In this document: in pieces, positions 32,701-41,898 of the stretch
Position numbering within the stretch: position 1 is the stretch's first letter
Layout of the letters: each line of letters starts with the position of its first letter
Assembly (NCBI GenBank): GCA_013368375.1
Contig: JAACJP010000031.1
Location: forward strand, 186,001-250,000
Reading direction: 5' to 3'
Length of the DNA: 64,000 bases
Origin: Tricholomella constricta
Taxonomy: Eukaryota > Basidiomycota > Agaricomycetes > Agaricales > Lyophyllaceae
The notes under the pieces: model-generated
The model's input: only the letters and a program-made list of their open reading frames with translations
Databases searched by the model: none
Told to the model about the DNA's origin: nothing
Translations under genes and position numbers: made by a program

Positions 32701-33283
32701 GTCCGGACGAGAAGGTGATGGAGTACCCCGCAGCGTCGAACCTCGCGATGGATACCAGATTTGCGGCGAGGCTCGGTGTGTGAAGCGCAGACTTGAACAA
32801 CAGGTGGGATATCTTTCCCTCCACCTTGACAGTGAACTTAACCGTCCCGCGTCCCAGGATGGTGAATGTTCCGCCTTTATTGGCTGCTTGTCCGGTGTGT
32901 GGCGTCGTGAACGCTTCATACTCGCTAAAGGCTGCCCTGTCTACAAAGCAGTGGTCCGAAGCGCCAGAATCAGCGAACGTGTGGATAGGATGGGTTGTGA
33001 TGAACGCGGTGGTGTCAGGTGAGTGTTTCTCGTCTTTTGCAGCGTCTGTGGTGGCTGGGGAGTAGATCTCTTCAGGCGCCCCATCCGCGAGGAGGGCATA
33101 CGTAGCTTCAGATGTGTCAACGACGTTTGCCGTGGTCTTCGGGGTGGTTGTGGGGGTCACTGCGTTCGCGGTACGTGTTCGGTTACGAAAGTTTGCGGGG
33201 AATTGACCTTCTTTGCCTCCCCCCTTCCAATAGCAGTTTCGATCGTGTGACCGGTGCGTCCACAATTCTCCGTATTGGTGCAA
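29711..33283 (-). CDS. pol: Copia 2 pol polyprotein
   Basis: An uninterrupted frame of 1190 codons. Motifs in order: protease FADSGASDHCFVD (about residue 105); GAG-pre-integrase WHRRLGHAG and CSSCVYGKHAARP; integrase HFDIWGPAS, RIDAGREW and YAHPQNGLAERTIRTI; reverse transcriptase CMWVYAHKHDADG, ARLVAKGFTQVPGEDY, QADFVAAYLNS and LYGMMQGGHDWW. The active site is FGDD in place of the usual YVDD. RNase H follows with FVDADFGGDL, SSKRQATVALSTTEAEYMAM, RGDNTSAIAL and RAKHIDIRHHYI. The frame begins inside the gag zinc-knuckle region, in the -1 frame relative to gag. Confidence 0.95.
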   Translation of the reverse strand: MHQYGELWTHRSHDRNCYWKGGGKEGQFPANFRNRTRTANAVTPTTTPKTTANVVDTSEATYALLADGAPEEIYSPATTDAAKDEKHSPDTTAFITTHPIHTFADSGASDHCFVDRAAFSEYEAFTTPHTGQAANKGGTFTILGRGTVKFTVKVEGKISHLLFKSALHTPSLAANLVSIARFDAAGYSITFSSGRANFTDPQGRVFMVGTGTNGLYKLEITHVAGVQPTHAMVARSQSTAVEMDVWHRRLGHAGIAKIREMASKDLVDGLNIKRGTVAEGICSSCVYGKHAARPYDGVVVPEKDLNHRAHFDIWGPASTASLGGALYLMLGVDGSCTHLHGYCLSRKDADTTLDALKHYHVSSERQTGHKLRVIRIDAGREWINQKWSDYCTAHGITLEVNTPYAHPQNGLAERTIRTIIECVRCMLAGSGLPKYLWAEACATAIYIRNRIPSSRHPGLIPEEAWTGKRQGIAHLRPFGCIAFAKIPEELVVSKLDPRSIKYVMVGYSSGGYKLFDQGTRSIVTSRDVIFVEGTGHRAHLDLSEHNLLSDASPSDNPTVPGLILNTAQPVAPRLRITDGPLHDATPAVPTATTPAVPTAVPTATDDVDHRPIAHRRIPRNAKATEAIVAARETLATEEAARAAGEEWAQSEESDEPHAFLAALDAIPSSDEYLPKHYGEAMRRPDLWAAPMEAELKVLQDRGVFKLVPESSVPAGKKVINCMWVYAHKHDADGNIVRRKARLVAKGFTQVPGEDYSETYAAVVHLESIRICAAIAAALGLHVWQADFVAAYLNSINKFLVYMRLPPRFKGGEGMVCLLLKTLYGMMQGGHDWWHTLDTAYSELGYRGSRADSCVRTRVEGEEVTITSTFGDDIFGLSSTAEGAEKAKKELGECFEMKDMGEVKYLLGMRVDRDSTTGAISLSQRTYLERVLERFRMQDCNPHPTPLPTGVRLDESLAPKTPADKEYMKDKPYRALLGSLMWAQVSTRPDISYAVGLLARFQTNPGPGHWKAMLNVLAYVKGTLDYRITYTRGEGGIRPIGFVDADFGGDLDTRRSTGAYVFTMAGGPVSWSSKRQATVALSTTEAEYMAMTRATQQALWMHNFLVEVGQPQALPATLRGDNTSAIALTQTTKGHPRAKHIDIRHHYIRERVRDGDIELIHIPSPDNIADILTKPLPRVLHEHFVALLKLK

Positions 33284-33999
33284 ACGAGTTTAGGTTTCGG
33301 TTTGGTCGTCGTTACCTGCATGGCCGTCGTGGCCGTGCCGGCGCTGTTCTGAGATTTGAGTCGGTCCCAGTGGAGGGTCAGGTGGGAGATCGTCTCGGCA
33401 GATGTCTTGCAACTGTACAATGTTGATACCAAGACGTTCCACGACGCTGGGAGGGAGGCGAGCATGATGGTGCGGAACTCCTTGTCCAAAATTGGTGCGC
33501 CTTTCTCTGTTGCGGCGTTCCACTTGGTGCGAAGGTCGGTAATGTGAAGGAGGAGGTCCGCCCCTTCGGTGAGCAGTGTGGTGCGTAGGATTCGCTCAGC
33601 GTCTGCGGCCGCGAAGTCTGATATCTCGCCGTAGGTCTCGCAGAGCGACTCCCATGCGTCGGCGCCGGTGCCGTTAAGTTTGATCCCGAGTCCGATGGGA
33701 TTCTTTGTGTTAAACGCGATCAGGGCAAGCGCCCATGCGTCGCGCATGTCCCACTCTTCAGCGGAGGGGATCTTCGACGTCCAGCTCGTCGGTGCTAAGA
33801 TCTCCGGCTGGGAGAGCTCGTCCACCTCCTCTTCTTTTCCCTCGGGCCTTTTGGTGGCCCCAAAGAGATATCCGAGTGCGCCACGGGCGCGCGCGGCGAT
33901 GAGGATGCGGATTTTAAAGCTGACGAAGTTGGAACCATCGAATTTCTCGTCGTCTGGGAACGACGGGATACTGTTTCCACCATTTGCAGTAGAGGACAT
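33157..33999 (-). CDS. gag: Copia 2 gag polyprotein, frame broken in the zinc knuckle
   Basis: It starts MSSTANGGNSIPSFPDDEKF and has the UBN2-like block FDGSNFVSFKIRILIAARAR and later SLPASWNVLVSTLYSC. The CCHC knuckle begins CTNTENCGRTGHTIE, but the last cysteine (NCYWKGGGKEGQ) is in the pol frame. A -1 change at the ATCGAAACT region is needed to complete the knuckle. Because gag alone lacks the finger, this looks more like a 1-nt deletion than programmed frameshifting, though neither can be proved here. Confidence 0.88.
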   Translation of the reverse strand: MSSTANGGNSIPSFPDDEKFDGSNFVSFKIRILIAARARGALGYLFGATKRPEGKEEEVDELSQPEILAPTSWTSKIPSAEEWDMRDAWALALIAFNTKNPIGLGIKLNGTGADAWESLCETYGEISDFAAADAERILRTTLLTEGADLLLHITDLRTKWNAATEKGAPILDKEFRTIMLASLPASWNVLVSTLYSCKTSAETISHLTLHWDRLKSQNSAGTATTAMQVTTTKPKPKLVCTNTENCGRTGHTIETAIGRGEAKKVNSPQTFVTEHVPRTQ

Positions 34000-34067
34000 G
34001 TTGGTTTTGTATGTGTATGAAATGTATTTTTGAGTGCGTCAGAAAGTGTCGAACTTTTTAAAGCGCT

Positions 34068-34083
34068 AGCAGGGCCCGTAACC
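34068..34083 (-). promoter_or_regulatory. Copia 2 primer binding site (candidate, anticodon-arm type)
   Basis: Directly inside the 5' LTR the minus strand reads GGTTACGGGCCCTGCT. The first 15 bases match the complement of a fungal initiator tRNA-Met anticodon arm (GGTTATGAGCCCTGC, as I recall it from yeast) at 13 positions. That would mean priming by a cut half-tRNA, as known for Drosophila copia and Ty5-like elements. Confidence 0.55.
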
Positions 34084-34459
34084 TGTAGATTTAGATAAGC
34101 CTCAGGTCTCGACACAATGTGGAAGACGACTATATTGACCTGTAGATTTAGATAAGCTACAGGTAACAATTAGTAAGTACTTGTGAGATAAGATAAGTAA
34201 ATTGCTCACCCTCAGGTCTCGACACAATGTGGAAGACGACTGAGGGGGCATTCTGAAAACTGTAAGATATGTGTATGTAAAATATATAAGGTTCACCGTA
34301 AAGACTAGCAAATACGGTGAACGATCGAGGAGTTTGTGCCACGACGCTCTGCGCCGTGGCGTAAGGTATAACTGTTCCTAATAAGGTAATTCGCCCGATA
34401 AGGAAACGTTGGGCGCTTCACGCGCCGTGTCGGTCTTGGCAAGTCCATCCCGACTAACA
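34084..34459 (-). repeat. Copia 2 5' LTR
   Basis: 376 bp; the three differences from the 3' LTR all lie in its last 90 bp. Confidence 0.95.
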
Positions 34460-34464
34460 CTTGT

Positions 34465-34581
34465 GGCGTTGTAAGTTCCGCGCGTCAGCGGTGCGCGTGG
34501 ACGGTGCGCGTCAGGGTCGGAGTTATTTGCCCGCAGCGCGCGCGTGCGCGTCGAGGCTGTCCTATCTTGGACAATTTAACA
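34465..34581 (-). repeat. Copia 1 5' LTR, second fragment
   Basis: 117 bp completing the LTR begun at 28936, ending CAATTTAACA. It is followed by the ATTTC target copy. Confidence 0.95.
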
Positions 34582-35158
34582 ATTTCAGCCATTGTCTGCT
34601 CAAAAAATGGTTTGTCCCGCACTCACTTTTGTGACTTCTTTGGAGCTTGAGGTTGCTTTTTTGTTGAAGTCGGCAGCTGGAGGCTTGCCTGTGGAGAATG
34701 ACTGGTTCACAAGTCTGACAAGTCCTGGGTTCACAACCGTATTGTGGTCAAGGCGCGAGCAACATAGAATATTGATAATCAACTGTAACTGACTTGAAGA
34801 GATTGGAGACATTGCGACCAGGTTGGAGAATGGTGTAACTGATTGCATATATTGAGATAGAGATTCAAGCCCATTGTCAGACTCTACACAATCACAAACA
34901 TAACAACTGATCATATGACATTGCCTACTGCTGGGTCATTTTGCTGACGTTGGGGGTAGGCCGCGCCCTCCGGGCCTATATTATCTTTCCGTTTAAGGAA
35001 AACCCGCCTCGAAAACCCGCTGAGTAAACCCGCCTAACCCGCCCAACCCACGCTGGGGGTACGGGTACGGGCGGGGTTAACAGATTTCAACCCGGACCCG
35101 TACCCCAGCGTACCCTACCCAAAACCCCCACGGGTTTTGAAACCCGTGACAATCACTA

Positions 35159-35166
35159 GGTACTTG
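35159..35166 (+). repeat. Target-site duplication of the hAT-like element, right copy
   Basis: GGTACTTG, identical to 23501-23508. Confidence 0.9.
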
Positions 35167-35678
35167 GTCATGGCTTTGACCTGGCTTGTGTTGTGTGCGC
35201 CCATCACCTACGACACACCCTTGTTGCGCCAGCTCAACCTGAGGCTGTTGGAGCTCTTCCACCAAATTTCAACCCCGATATCTACAACTATCGACATGCC
35301 AACATTTTTGCCCTCATTATCTTTTACAATGAGGATTTTGGGATTACAGTCGATGACCCTGTTAGTTTACGCGTCGAAAAATTCTGTAGATTTTTAACCG
35401 AGTTTTGATTCTTCAGCATCCAATTCTATGTTGTCCTTGAGCACCGGGCTTTGTTGCATAGGTATAACTTGGGTATAACAAGTTATATACATATAGCGTG
35501 AATTTTTACGACAAGGGTTTATGTAAATTTAAAGTATATCTACAACTGCATCCGATTCTAAATTTCGAAAGGCGTTGGAATGATTAAGTTGTTCAGCGGA
35601 GTGTTCTTATTTGGGTTCCAAGATCCAATGTTTCTAATTCCTTCCAAGAATGGTTGTGTCGGTCTGCGCTTTCCAAGT

Positions 35679-36661
35679 TCAAACGCGAGGACGCTTCTTC
35701 TCGGTGCCATTGCCGTTGACGGTGCCGTTGGTCGCGACGGACGCAAAGTATTCGAGGGATCCCTTGGGGTCGGGCTTCATGGTCTTCGATCCTTCCGTCC
35801 AGTTGGCTGGGCAAACTTCACCGTGCTCATCCTAGGTAAAAAGACCAAGGCGTCAGTAACATTTGAAATAAAGTCGCGATGCAGATACTTACAGTGAACT
35901 GGAAGGCCTTGATGAGGCGAATGGTCTCATCGACAGAACGGCCAACGGGCAGATCGTTGACGGTGATTTGCCTGTATGGGATAAGTCAATGGAAGGGGAA
36001 AAAATATCGCATAGGATCCAAATTACGCACCTCAAGGTTCCCTTAGGGTCAATTAAGAACAATCCACGGAGGGCGATACCCTCATCCTCAAGTAGGACCC
36101 CATAGTCGCGTGAGATCCTCATGTTTCTGTCGGCGATGAGGGGAAGCTTCAAGTCGGGGCCAATGCCACCCTCTTTGCGAGGCTGGGTCGACCAGGCAAA
36201 GTGGGAAAATTGGGAGTCGGTGGAAATTCCTTTTTAACGTGTTCATTTGAGGGTAAGGATAAGGCCGAGCGCAGATAACTCACCGAATACGGCAGTGTTG
36301 AGTGCTTTGAATTGAGATAGCGCATCGTTGAAGGCAAGAATCTCACTGTTGAACGAATTTTAAGAACAAAGTCAAAGGCAACAGAACGGAGAGACTGACG
36401 TGGGACAGACGAATGTGAAGTCCCTGCGATCAATATATCAGCAATACATCCGAGAGGTTGTCGTAGAAAAGTTTACATGGGGTAGAACAGCAGGACCACC
36501 CTAGGGAGGAAAAGAAAAATCAACATTGTCACTTCATACGTGAAAAAAACTAGTCCCGACCATTGGCCAAGGTAATCATTCAAAGAAATGTCCGTGAAGA
36601 GACCGTCGACGACGGCGGTTGCCTTAAAATAAGGAGCAGGGCGTTGGACGCGGGCAACCAT
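35679..36661 (-). CDS. TSA1: Typical 2-Cys peroxiredoxin (thioredoxin peroxidase)
   Basis: It reduces hydrogen peroxide and organic peroxides using thioredoxin, in the cytosol. The ATG at 36661 gives [20 protein letters not shown]. Exons then join in frame as ...[45 protein letters not shown], a long exon with [37 protein letters not shown], and [18 protein letters not shown]. The peroxidatic cysteine is in FVCPTE and the resolving cysteine in GEVCPANW. The GGIGP loop and the C-terminal YF of LEYFAS are the eukaryotic features linked to over-oxidation sensitivity. An added tail ([16 protein letters not shown]) ends at TGA 35679-35681. No signal peptide. Confidence 0.94.
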
Positions 36662-37526
36662 TCTGAAATAGTGGAGGTGGGCTGATTTGCGAATGAACGG
36701 CAATTTATATTGGCAAATTCCTGCAGTCGCGTTCTTTGTCCCTGCTTGCTCCGGAACCCCTTGACAAAGCATTTTATAACCCCTTCGGGTCAACGCGTTG
36801 TGTTGCGTGGTTTTGCGACTTCTGCAACCACCTCTATAGCTCGAACTATTCTTTCTGACTGCTGCTTTGCGGATGCTCTAGAAAAACGCGCTACAGGTCT
36901 GATCCGAAGTGCAATCATATCAGCACATCACTTAGTACTGTACTGGCCACCTTCCCCGACCACCTCGGATTGATTTTCGTCGGTTCTAGACCCTGGGCAC
37001 GCATTGTTCTTCACAGCAGTTGACGGATATGTGGTCTCCGTATTCCAATGTGACCTTACGTCACTTTAATGTGCTCCACCATCAAATGGCTGCAGAGGGC
37101 CGAAGCCGCGCAATGCGATGACCTCATTGATCAGGTACTCATTCCTCCGAATACTTATATGAAGCCACAAGTGGGGGTCCGAATGTCAACCTCCTTCAAC
37201 GCCCTCATGCATTCCTTGGAATGACTCTCGGAGCTCCCCTGGTCGAATCCCACGCACAGCCCTTGTAGGACGAACTGCCATCACACCGCCATCAGCCCGC
37301 TTCCTCGTTTTCAACCTCTTTGATTCCGATAATCTCGACAACGTGTTCATTACAACTTGATGAACACGTCTATTTTCAAATCACACGATCTGCTCTATGA
37401 AGGTTCTCTCTCATGCCCTGCCTATGTATGTAGAAGTGCTGGCTGACTTTCGCCTCCAGGAAGCATCTACTGAAATTCCCCATTACATCCCTGGATTTAT
37501 CTGGAAATTCTGGCTTTCCCCAGTGT
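36662..37526. other. Divergent promoter region, peroxiredoxin / kinase
   Basis: 865 bp between two divergent genes, with no ORF of note or clear repeat. It must hold both promoters. Confidence 0.5.
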
Positions 37527-39840
37527 ATGTCTCCTCGTCCACGTCGCATTGACGATTTCGAGATTCTGTTCAAAATTGAGATCATTCTTCGTTCTTTATC
37601 GAAGTTGCCCGAATGAATTCCCCCGTGATCCCCGAGTCAATATATACGATGTCTACGACAACGAACTCACTGAAACCCATGATCCTCCTTCCACGACGCG
37701 CGCCGTATTCGAGGATCTCAAGGCTAGCCCATCGACGCAACCTCTTCTACAAACTGCGGAGCAGGCCTTTCGTACTTTGGAGTCCGACGCTGAGCATGCA
37801 CTTAGTTCCATGGTTGAACGAACCTACTCTAGTGGGAAACCCACAAAGACGACCTCATTCGCCTTCAACAAGAAACGCCTCGCAAATTTGTGTCGGTACC
37901 TAGTCTTCCTACGTTTTCGAAATAGTGCCAAGTATCGCGAGATCTTGCAGTCCCTCGAAGAACCGATGGGCGAACAAGTCCAAGGGCAGATTTTACCGAT
38001 CTACCAATCAGCCCTCGTCGAGCATCACCGGCGCTTCATCCTTCGAGGAATCATAGCCTTTCTACTGAATATTTCGCAGGATAGTGTAGCTCTACACCCA
38101 TGGGATCAACCATTGCCTCGTATGGCTGCGGCTTTGCTGGTCGATTTTCGAAGCGCCATGGATACGTACTGCTGGAGGTTGTGCGACGCCGATATTTGCA
38201 TCGGAGTAGCAGCCGATGAGCAAGAATTTATCCTGACAGAATCTTGCTTCGGTACCTTGGACGAGGGCTTCGAGGAGGACCCGTAAGCCTATGTTTTGAC
38301 GAGCAGGCAATAATCACTAACGTTCACGATAGCGAATGCTCCCACCTATTCTTCCCCATTCTACCAACGTTGGCTCTCTATATTCTCGGTAACATTGACA
38401 ACAGCGGTTCCTTTTCGAGATCTGATGATGCCCCAAATGCGAAGATAGAAATAGGCATCGAGTCTGCGTCAGATGTGCATCTGCGCAACGCGATGATCCT
38501 CCAGACTTACCCGCGACGCCTCTATTTCTCTTCACTCCGGCTTGTCGCACTCTCAGTTTCCTCCTACGATGAATTTCGCTGGATTCAGGAACACCAGGAT
38601 TACAGCCGCCTCAAACAACGCTGTCGCCAGAAGTTTTTACAGGAGACAGTGACGAAGACATTGGTCGTGAAGGGCTCCGTCATCTTGACCGACCTCACAG
38701 ACGAGATCGTGAATATCGGTACTTGTGCCGCCGGGCATGGGGCCTTTGCGGATGTCTGGAAAGCGGTCTGGAATGACCCCGTCGAGAAGAGATCGCGGAC
38801 TGTGAGAATGCACCTTCGTCAAAAGCATCAGGAATTCATCTTTTTTTTTCTAGGTCGCCCTGAAGGTCCTGCGCCAGATCATGGTGAAGAATGTTAAGGA
38901 GAAGTTGATGAAGGTTATCATCCATCTACCCCCTGTCTTATGACACGATTATTCACATTTTTCCTCAGCGGCTCCAAGCTGAAGTCGTTGCGTGGCATCG
39001 GCTGTGCCACCGAAACGTCAGTCAGCTTTTCGGGGTCGTCCAGGTTCAGAACAGCATTGGGATGGTCTCGCCATGGTGCGAGAATGGCACGCTATGTCAC
39101 TATCTGAAAGGGAACACCACCGCGAATAGACTAGACTTGGTGCGCTGTGCGCAGTTGCTTGCAAGGAACATCGCTGACGGCAGGGATTTTACAGCTCATT
39201 CAGATTGCATCTGGGGTTGCATATCTTCACTCGGCGACCCCCGTGGTCGTTCACGGGGATCTCAAAGGGGTTCGGCATTTCTGGAATACTCTTAGTGACC
39301 CACATTAACATAGCAGCGACTTTAGGGAAACATCCTCATCGACGAACACGGATGTCCCATCATCACGGATTTCGGGCTATCCAAAGTCATTGAAGACATG
39401 TCGGATTCTATCAATATCGGGTCCTCCTTCTTCGCTGGATCGACTAGATGGATGGCGCCAGAGCTGGTTATGGCTCTTATTGAGGACGATGGGCAAGTAC
39501 CGCCGATCACGACGCGAAGTGACGTGTACGCCTTCGCCTCTGTTTGCCTGGAAGTAAGCATCTTCAATCCATGTGCTATATACTTACCTGTGCTGAACTC
39601 TGGTGTTCGTAGGTTGCTACCGGAAATATTCCATATCCGAACCGCTCGAACGATCACGCAGTGACGGTGGACATCATTCGGGGCATCAAACCCTCGAGAG
39701 GGGCTCACTTCCTTATCCAACTCAAGGGCGAGGACACTTTCTGGAATACTCTGAATTGCTGTTGGAATGAGACGCCTGATCTTCGCCCTGTGATGAAAGA
39801 TCTCGTTCAGCTTTTGGGAAGCATGGCTCTCCGCTCATGA
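37527..39840 (+). CDS. TKL-like protein kinase with lineage-specific N-terminal region; frameshift near the start
   Basis: The ATG at 37527 begins MSPRPRRIDDFEILFKIEII and runs into a TGA after LSKLPE (near 37612). The next frame continues with RDPRVNIYDVYDNELTETHD without an intron between, so a 1-nt change is implied. The N-terminal ~350 residues (FNKKRLANLCRYLVFLRFRN etc.) are a region I associate with expanded Agaricomycete kinases. The kinase domain follows from about 38720: GTCAAGHGAFADVWKA (glycine loop), VALKVLRQIMV (lysine), HRLCHRNVSQLFGV, WCENGTLCHYL, VVHGDLKGGNILID (HGD instead of HRD), ITDFGLSK, GSTRWMAPEL, SDVYAFASVCLEVATG and NETPDLRPVM. Introns include 38802-38853, 38914-38968, 39140-39194, 39270-39325 and 39554-39612. 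Substrate unknown. With the shift it may be a recent pseudogene or contain a sequencing error. Confidence 0.8.
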
Positions 39841-39954
39841 TAATCCTGCCTTTCCTGATTTTCCCTGATGCTTTAATTCGTCCCTGCCATATTAAGGACT
39901 ATCTAATTTATCTTATTATTAAAGGGATTTAAAAATTCACAAGGAACAGCTGGT

Positions 39955-41486
39955 TCATGTAAGATTTACAGCCCTGGCGGTGAAAATAATCTTGTTGGTT
40001 GAAAACGATGGCCCAAACCTCCATTGATCTGGATTGTCCTCGTCGTGAGGGCTTATGGCAGATATGCCTGGTTGCAAAAACCTGTTAGTGAAAAGTGAGC
40101 TGCTTTCAAAGAAGCACTCACTGCGGCCACTTCCCAAGTCAGAGTTGTCGCTGCCAGCGTCTATCAATTGCACCAGGGCTTCATCCTCCAGGTTGCGCGA
40201 TGAGGAGGTGATCTCTTGATGATGAGAATGCCCACTTTGAGACCGAGCTTCGGGAGGAATATATATATAACGTTATGGTCTGAAAGGTAACAGGAACACT
40301 GTGAACAACTCACCACTTGCTTCGCTGGGTTCACCACAATCCCCAGTCCCGTCGCCGACACCCGACACTTTTCGAGCTTTCTTTTTGCCTTTTCCGGAGG
40401 ACGGACTGCTTTTACCACCTGTGTTCTTCCTCTTGGACCCACCAGCACCACCCCGCCTACCACCCCGCCCACCGCCACCACTTGGCCCACTACCTGCACT
40501 CGGTTCGCTGCCTTCAGCATCTTCATCCGGCAGATAATAGTTATGGCTTTGCAAATTGAGAATGTCGCGGATGCTGCTGGCCAGGATGATATCTTCGCTT
40601 TCAAAGGAGTCGTATGCAAGTCGTTCGATTAGCGCTGCGAAGATAGCTGCTGTGGAAACTGGGAGCCGCCAGTAACGCGTTTCGTTAGCTTGGTCCTGAG
40701 GCGAAAGCGGTATTATGCCAAGGTTTACGGGCGTATCCTTGTTAATAGTCGACGGGTCAAAGATGCGGGCGGCTTTCTCGGCAGACGGGGAGGTGTTGGA
40801 AGGGGCCACGACAAATGTACGGCCACTAATGATAGATATGCAGGGTAGGTATAGCGTAGCGATGCTACCTTCAATCGGTTTAAGGTTTACCATGGTGAAG
40901 AGTCCAAGATAAGGGAAAATGGCCTCAGCGTCGGGTAATTTCACTTCTAGCCCATGTGAAGCGTCCACCAGAAGATCGAAGACCTGATCGTCGATGTTCC
41001 AGGGCCCTGAAAATCTCAAGCTGGGGCACGACGCACCTCGTGTAGGGGTCTCCGTTCGGCTTTAGGAGTACGCGCGACGTAGCGTTGGAGGTACAGGAGG
41101 ATGGGGATTGGGAGAGAAAGGACGACATAATTCGCGGTGAAGTAGGAGTGGCAAGATGGGCACTCTGTTATAGCCGTTTGTTTGAGCATACATGTCACAG
41201 CGATCTTCACTCACGAACCAAGCCATTCATCTCTGCATTCATTTCATAGTTGGCAGGTAAAACGCCAAGTCTTACTGCGTTGCGGAGCTGAGGAGCTAAG
41301 TGTTAGACGATACTACATCATGATTTCGTTACGAACCTGCTGGTTTCCTGCTGTAGCGACATCGATGATGTGCGCGCATTGACTGGTTTGGACGAAGTTT
41401 AGGCAAATGACACAGCGATAGTCGTAGGTATCGCGAATTTTGGCCTCAACAGACTTCGAGAAAGTTGCTTGGGAATCTCCCGCCAT
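39955..41486 (-). CDS. HNH nuclease-domain protein
   Basis: Fungal HNH proteins of this kind are common and uncharacterised. The ATG at 41486 gives MAGDSQATFSKSVEAKIRDT. Exon 1 (41486-41337) carries YRCVICLNFVQTSQCAHIID, the zinc and first-histidine part. Exon 2 has LRNAVRLGVLPANYEMNAEM. Exon 3 has CPSCHSYFTANYVVLSLPIP, the second CxxC..H. An intron of about 65 bp (GTACTC...TTTCAG, inferred from phase) leads to a long exon with NIDDQVFDLLVDASHGLEVK and RYWRLPVSTAAIFAALIERL. A G/K-rich disordered stretch (GGGGRGGRRGGAGGSKRK) follows. The 3' end is uncertain: a last intron could move the stop from 39955 to 40053. It is divergently transcribed from the dehydrogenase, 412 bp apart. Confidence 0.75.
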
Positions 41487-41898
41487 GATGACAAGCAGGG
41501 TGAAACGAAGATGAGTGACGTTTATTGTAATTGTAATTGGAATAAATTCAGCTGACTACGGAGGTGAAAGTGGTAGAGAAGCAGGGACCGTAAGTCCACC
41601 GGCACGTAATAGTATGGAGGGTGTTAGCGTAGTTAGGTAAAGCATAGAGAGAGTTTGTTAAGGATGATGATGGGAAGGGGATTTGGGAGACGAGTGCTCA
41701 CGACGCGTACGTTGGACAATACCCCAGGTTGAGCGAGTTGCCGGTCCGAGAACCATCAAGTCATCATCGGGCATATATGCATCATCCCCGCGCCCTGAAT
41801 GGTGATTCATCCTATTCGGAGTGCTCGTTGCTAAAACAGCATATAAAGCAGGTTCGAGATCAAGCTCAGACTTCCTTTCGCTTCCACTTACCCCAACC
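41487..41898. other. Shared promoter region, HNH gene / dehydrogenase
   Basis: 412 bp between divergent starts. No separate gene. Confidence 0.5.

Larger units (their letters stand above)
29313..34459 (-). mobile_element. Copia LTR retrotransposon 2 (inserted in the LTR of Copia 1)
   Basis: It is bounded by 376-bp LTRs (TGTAGATTTAG...GACTAACA) and the 5-bp duplication CTTGT (29308-29312, 34460-34464). Minus-strand order is LTR, primer site, gag, pol, polypurine tract, LTR. I count 3 differences between the LTRs, so insertion is recent. Its proteins differ strongly from Copia 1, so it is a separate lineage that happens to share orientation. Confidence 0.95.
23876..34581 (-). mobile_element. 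Copia LTR retrotransposon 1 (inserted in the hAT-like element)
   Basis: It is bounded by 494-bp LTRs (TGTTAG...TTAACA) and a 5-bp duplication ATTTC (23871-23875 and 34582-34586). The element is transcribed on the minus strand: LTR (interrupted), primer site, gag, pol, polypurine tract, LTR. Its 5' LTR is itself split by Copia 2 (29313-34459). The two LTRs differ at 8 positions of 494 by my reading, so it is young but older than Copia 2. The domain order protease-integrase-RT-RNase H places it in Ty1/copia. Confidence 0.95.
23509..35158. mobile_element. hAT-like non-autonomous DNA transposon, split by Copia insertions
   Basis: Ends are perfect 16-bp terminal inverted repeats, TAGTGATTGTCACGGG at 23509 and its complement ending at 35158. 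They are flanked by the 8-bp duplication GGTACTTG. An 8-bp duplication and a YARNG-type tip (TAGTG) are hAT superfamily hallmarks. Without the nested retrotransposon the element is about 0.94 kb (23509-23875 plus 34587-35158), too short for a transposase, and no transposase motif was seen. One minus-strand 104-codon ORF (34914-34600) is unassigned. Both ends carry many copies of ACCCGTACCC/GGGTACGGGT-like motifs as subterminal repeats, which are likely transposase-binding sites in the parent family (inference). Confidence 0.85.
23250..35408 (+). pseudogene. Small host gene split by an 11.65-kb transposon nest
   Basis: Exon 1 (23250-23429) encodes 60 residues starting MNPPGSLLQELRNASQNLRV and ends in phase 0 at a GTCAGT donor. 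The acceptor CAG (23499-23501) is followed by GTACTTG, then the transposon starts at 23509. After the right target-site copy (35159-35166) the same exon continues to a TGA at 35408. The two halves are in frame without any correction: the tail includes NPDIYNYRHANIFALIIFYN and ends VEKFCRFLTEF. No stop or frameshift has accumulated outside the insertion, which suggests either a recent event or continued function of another allele. I do not recognise the family. The product would be about 140 aa. Confidence 0.6.
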
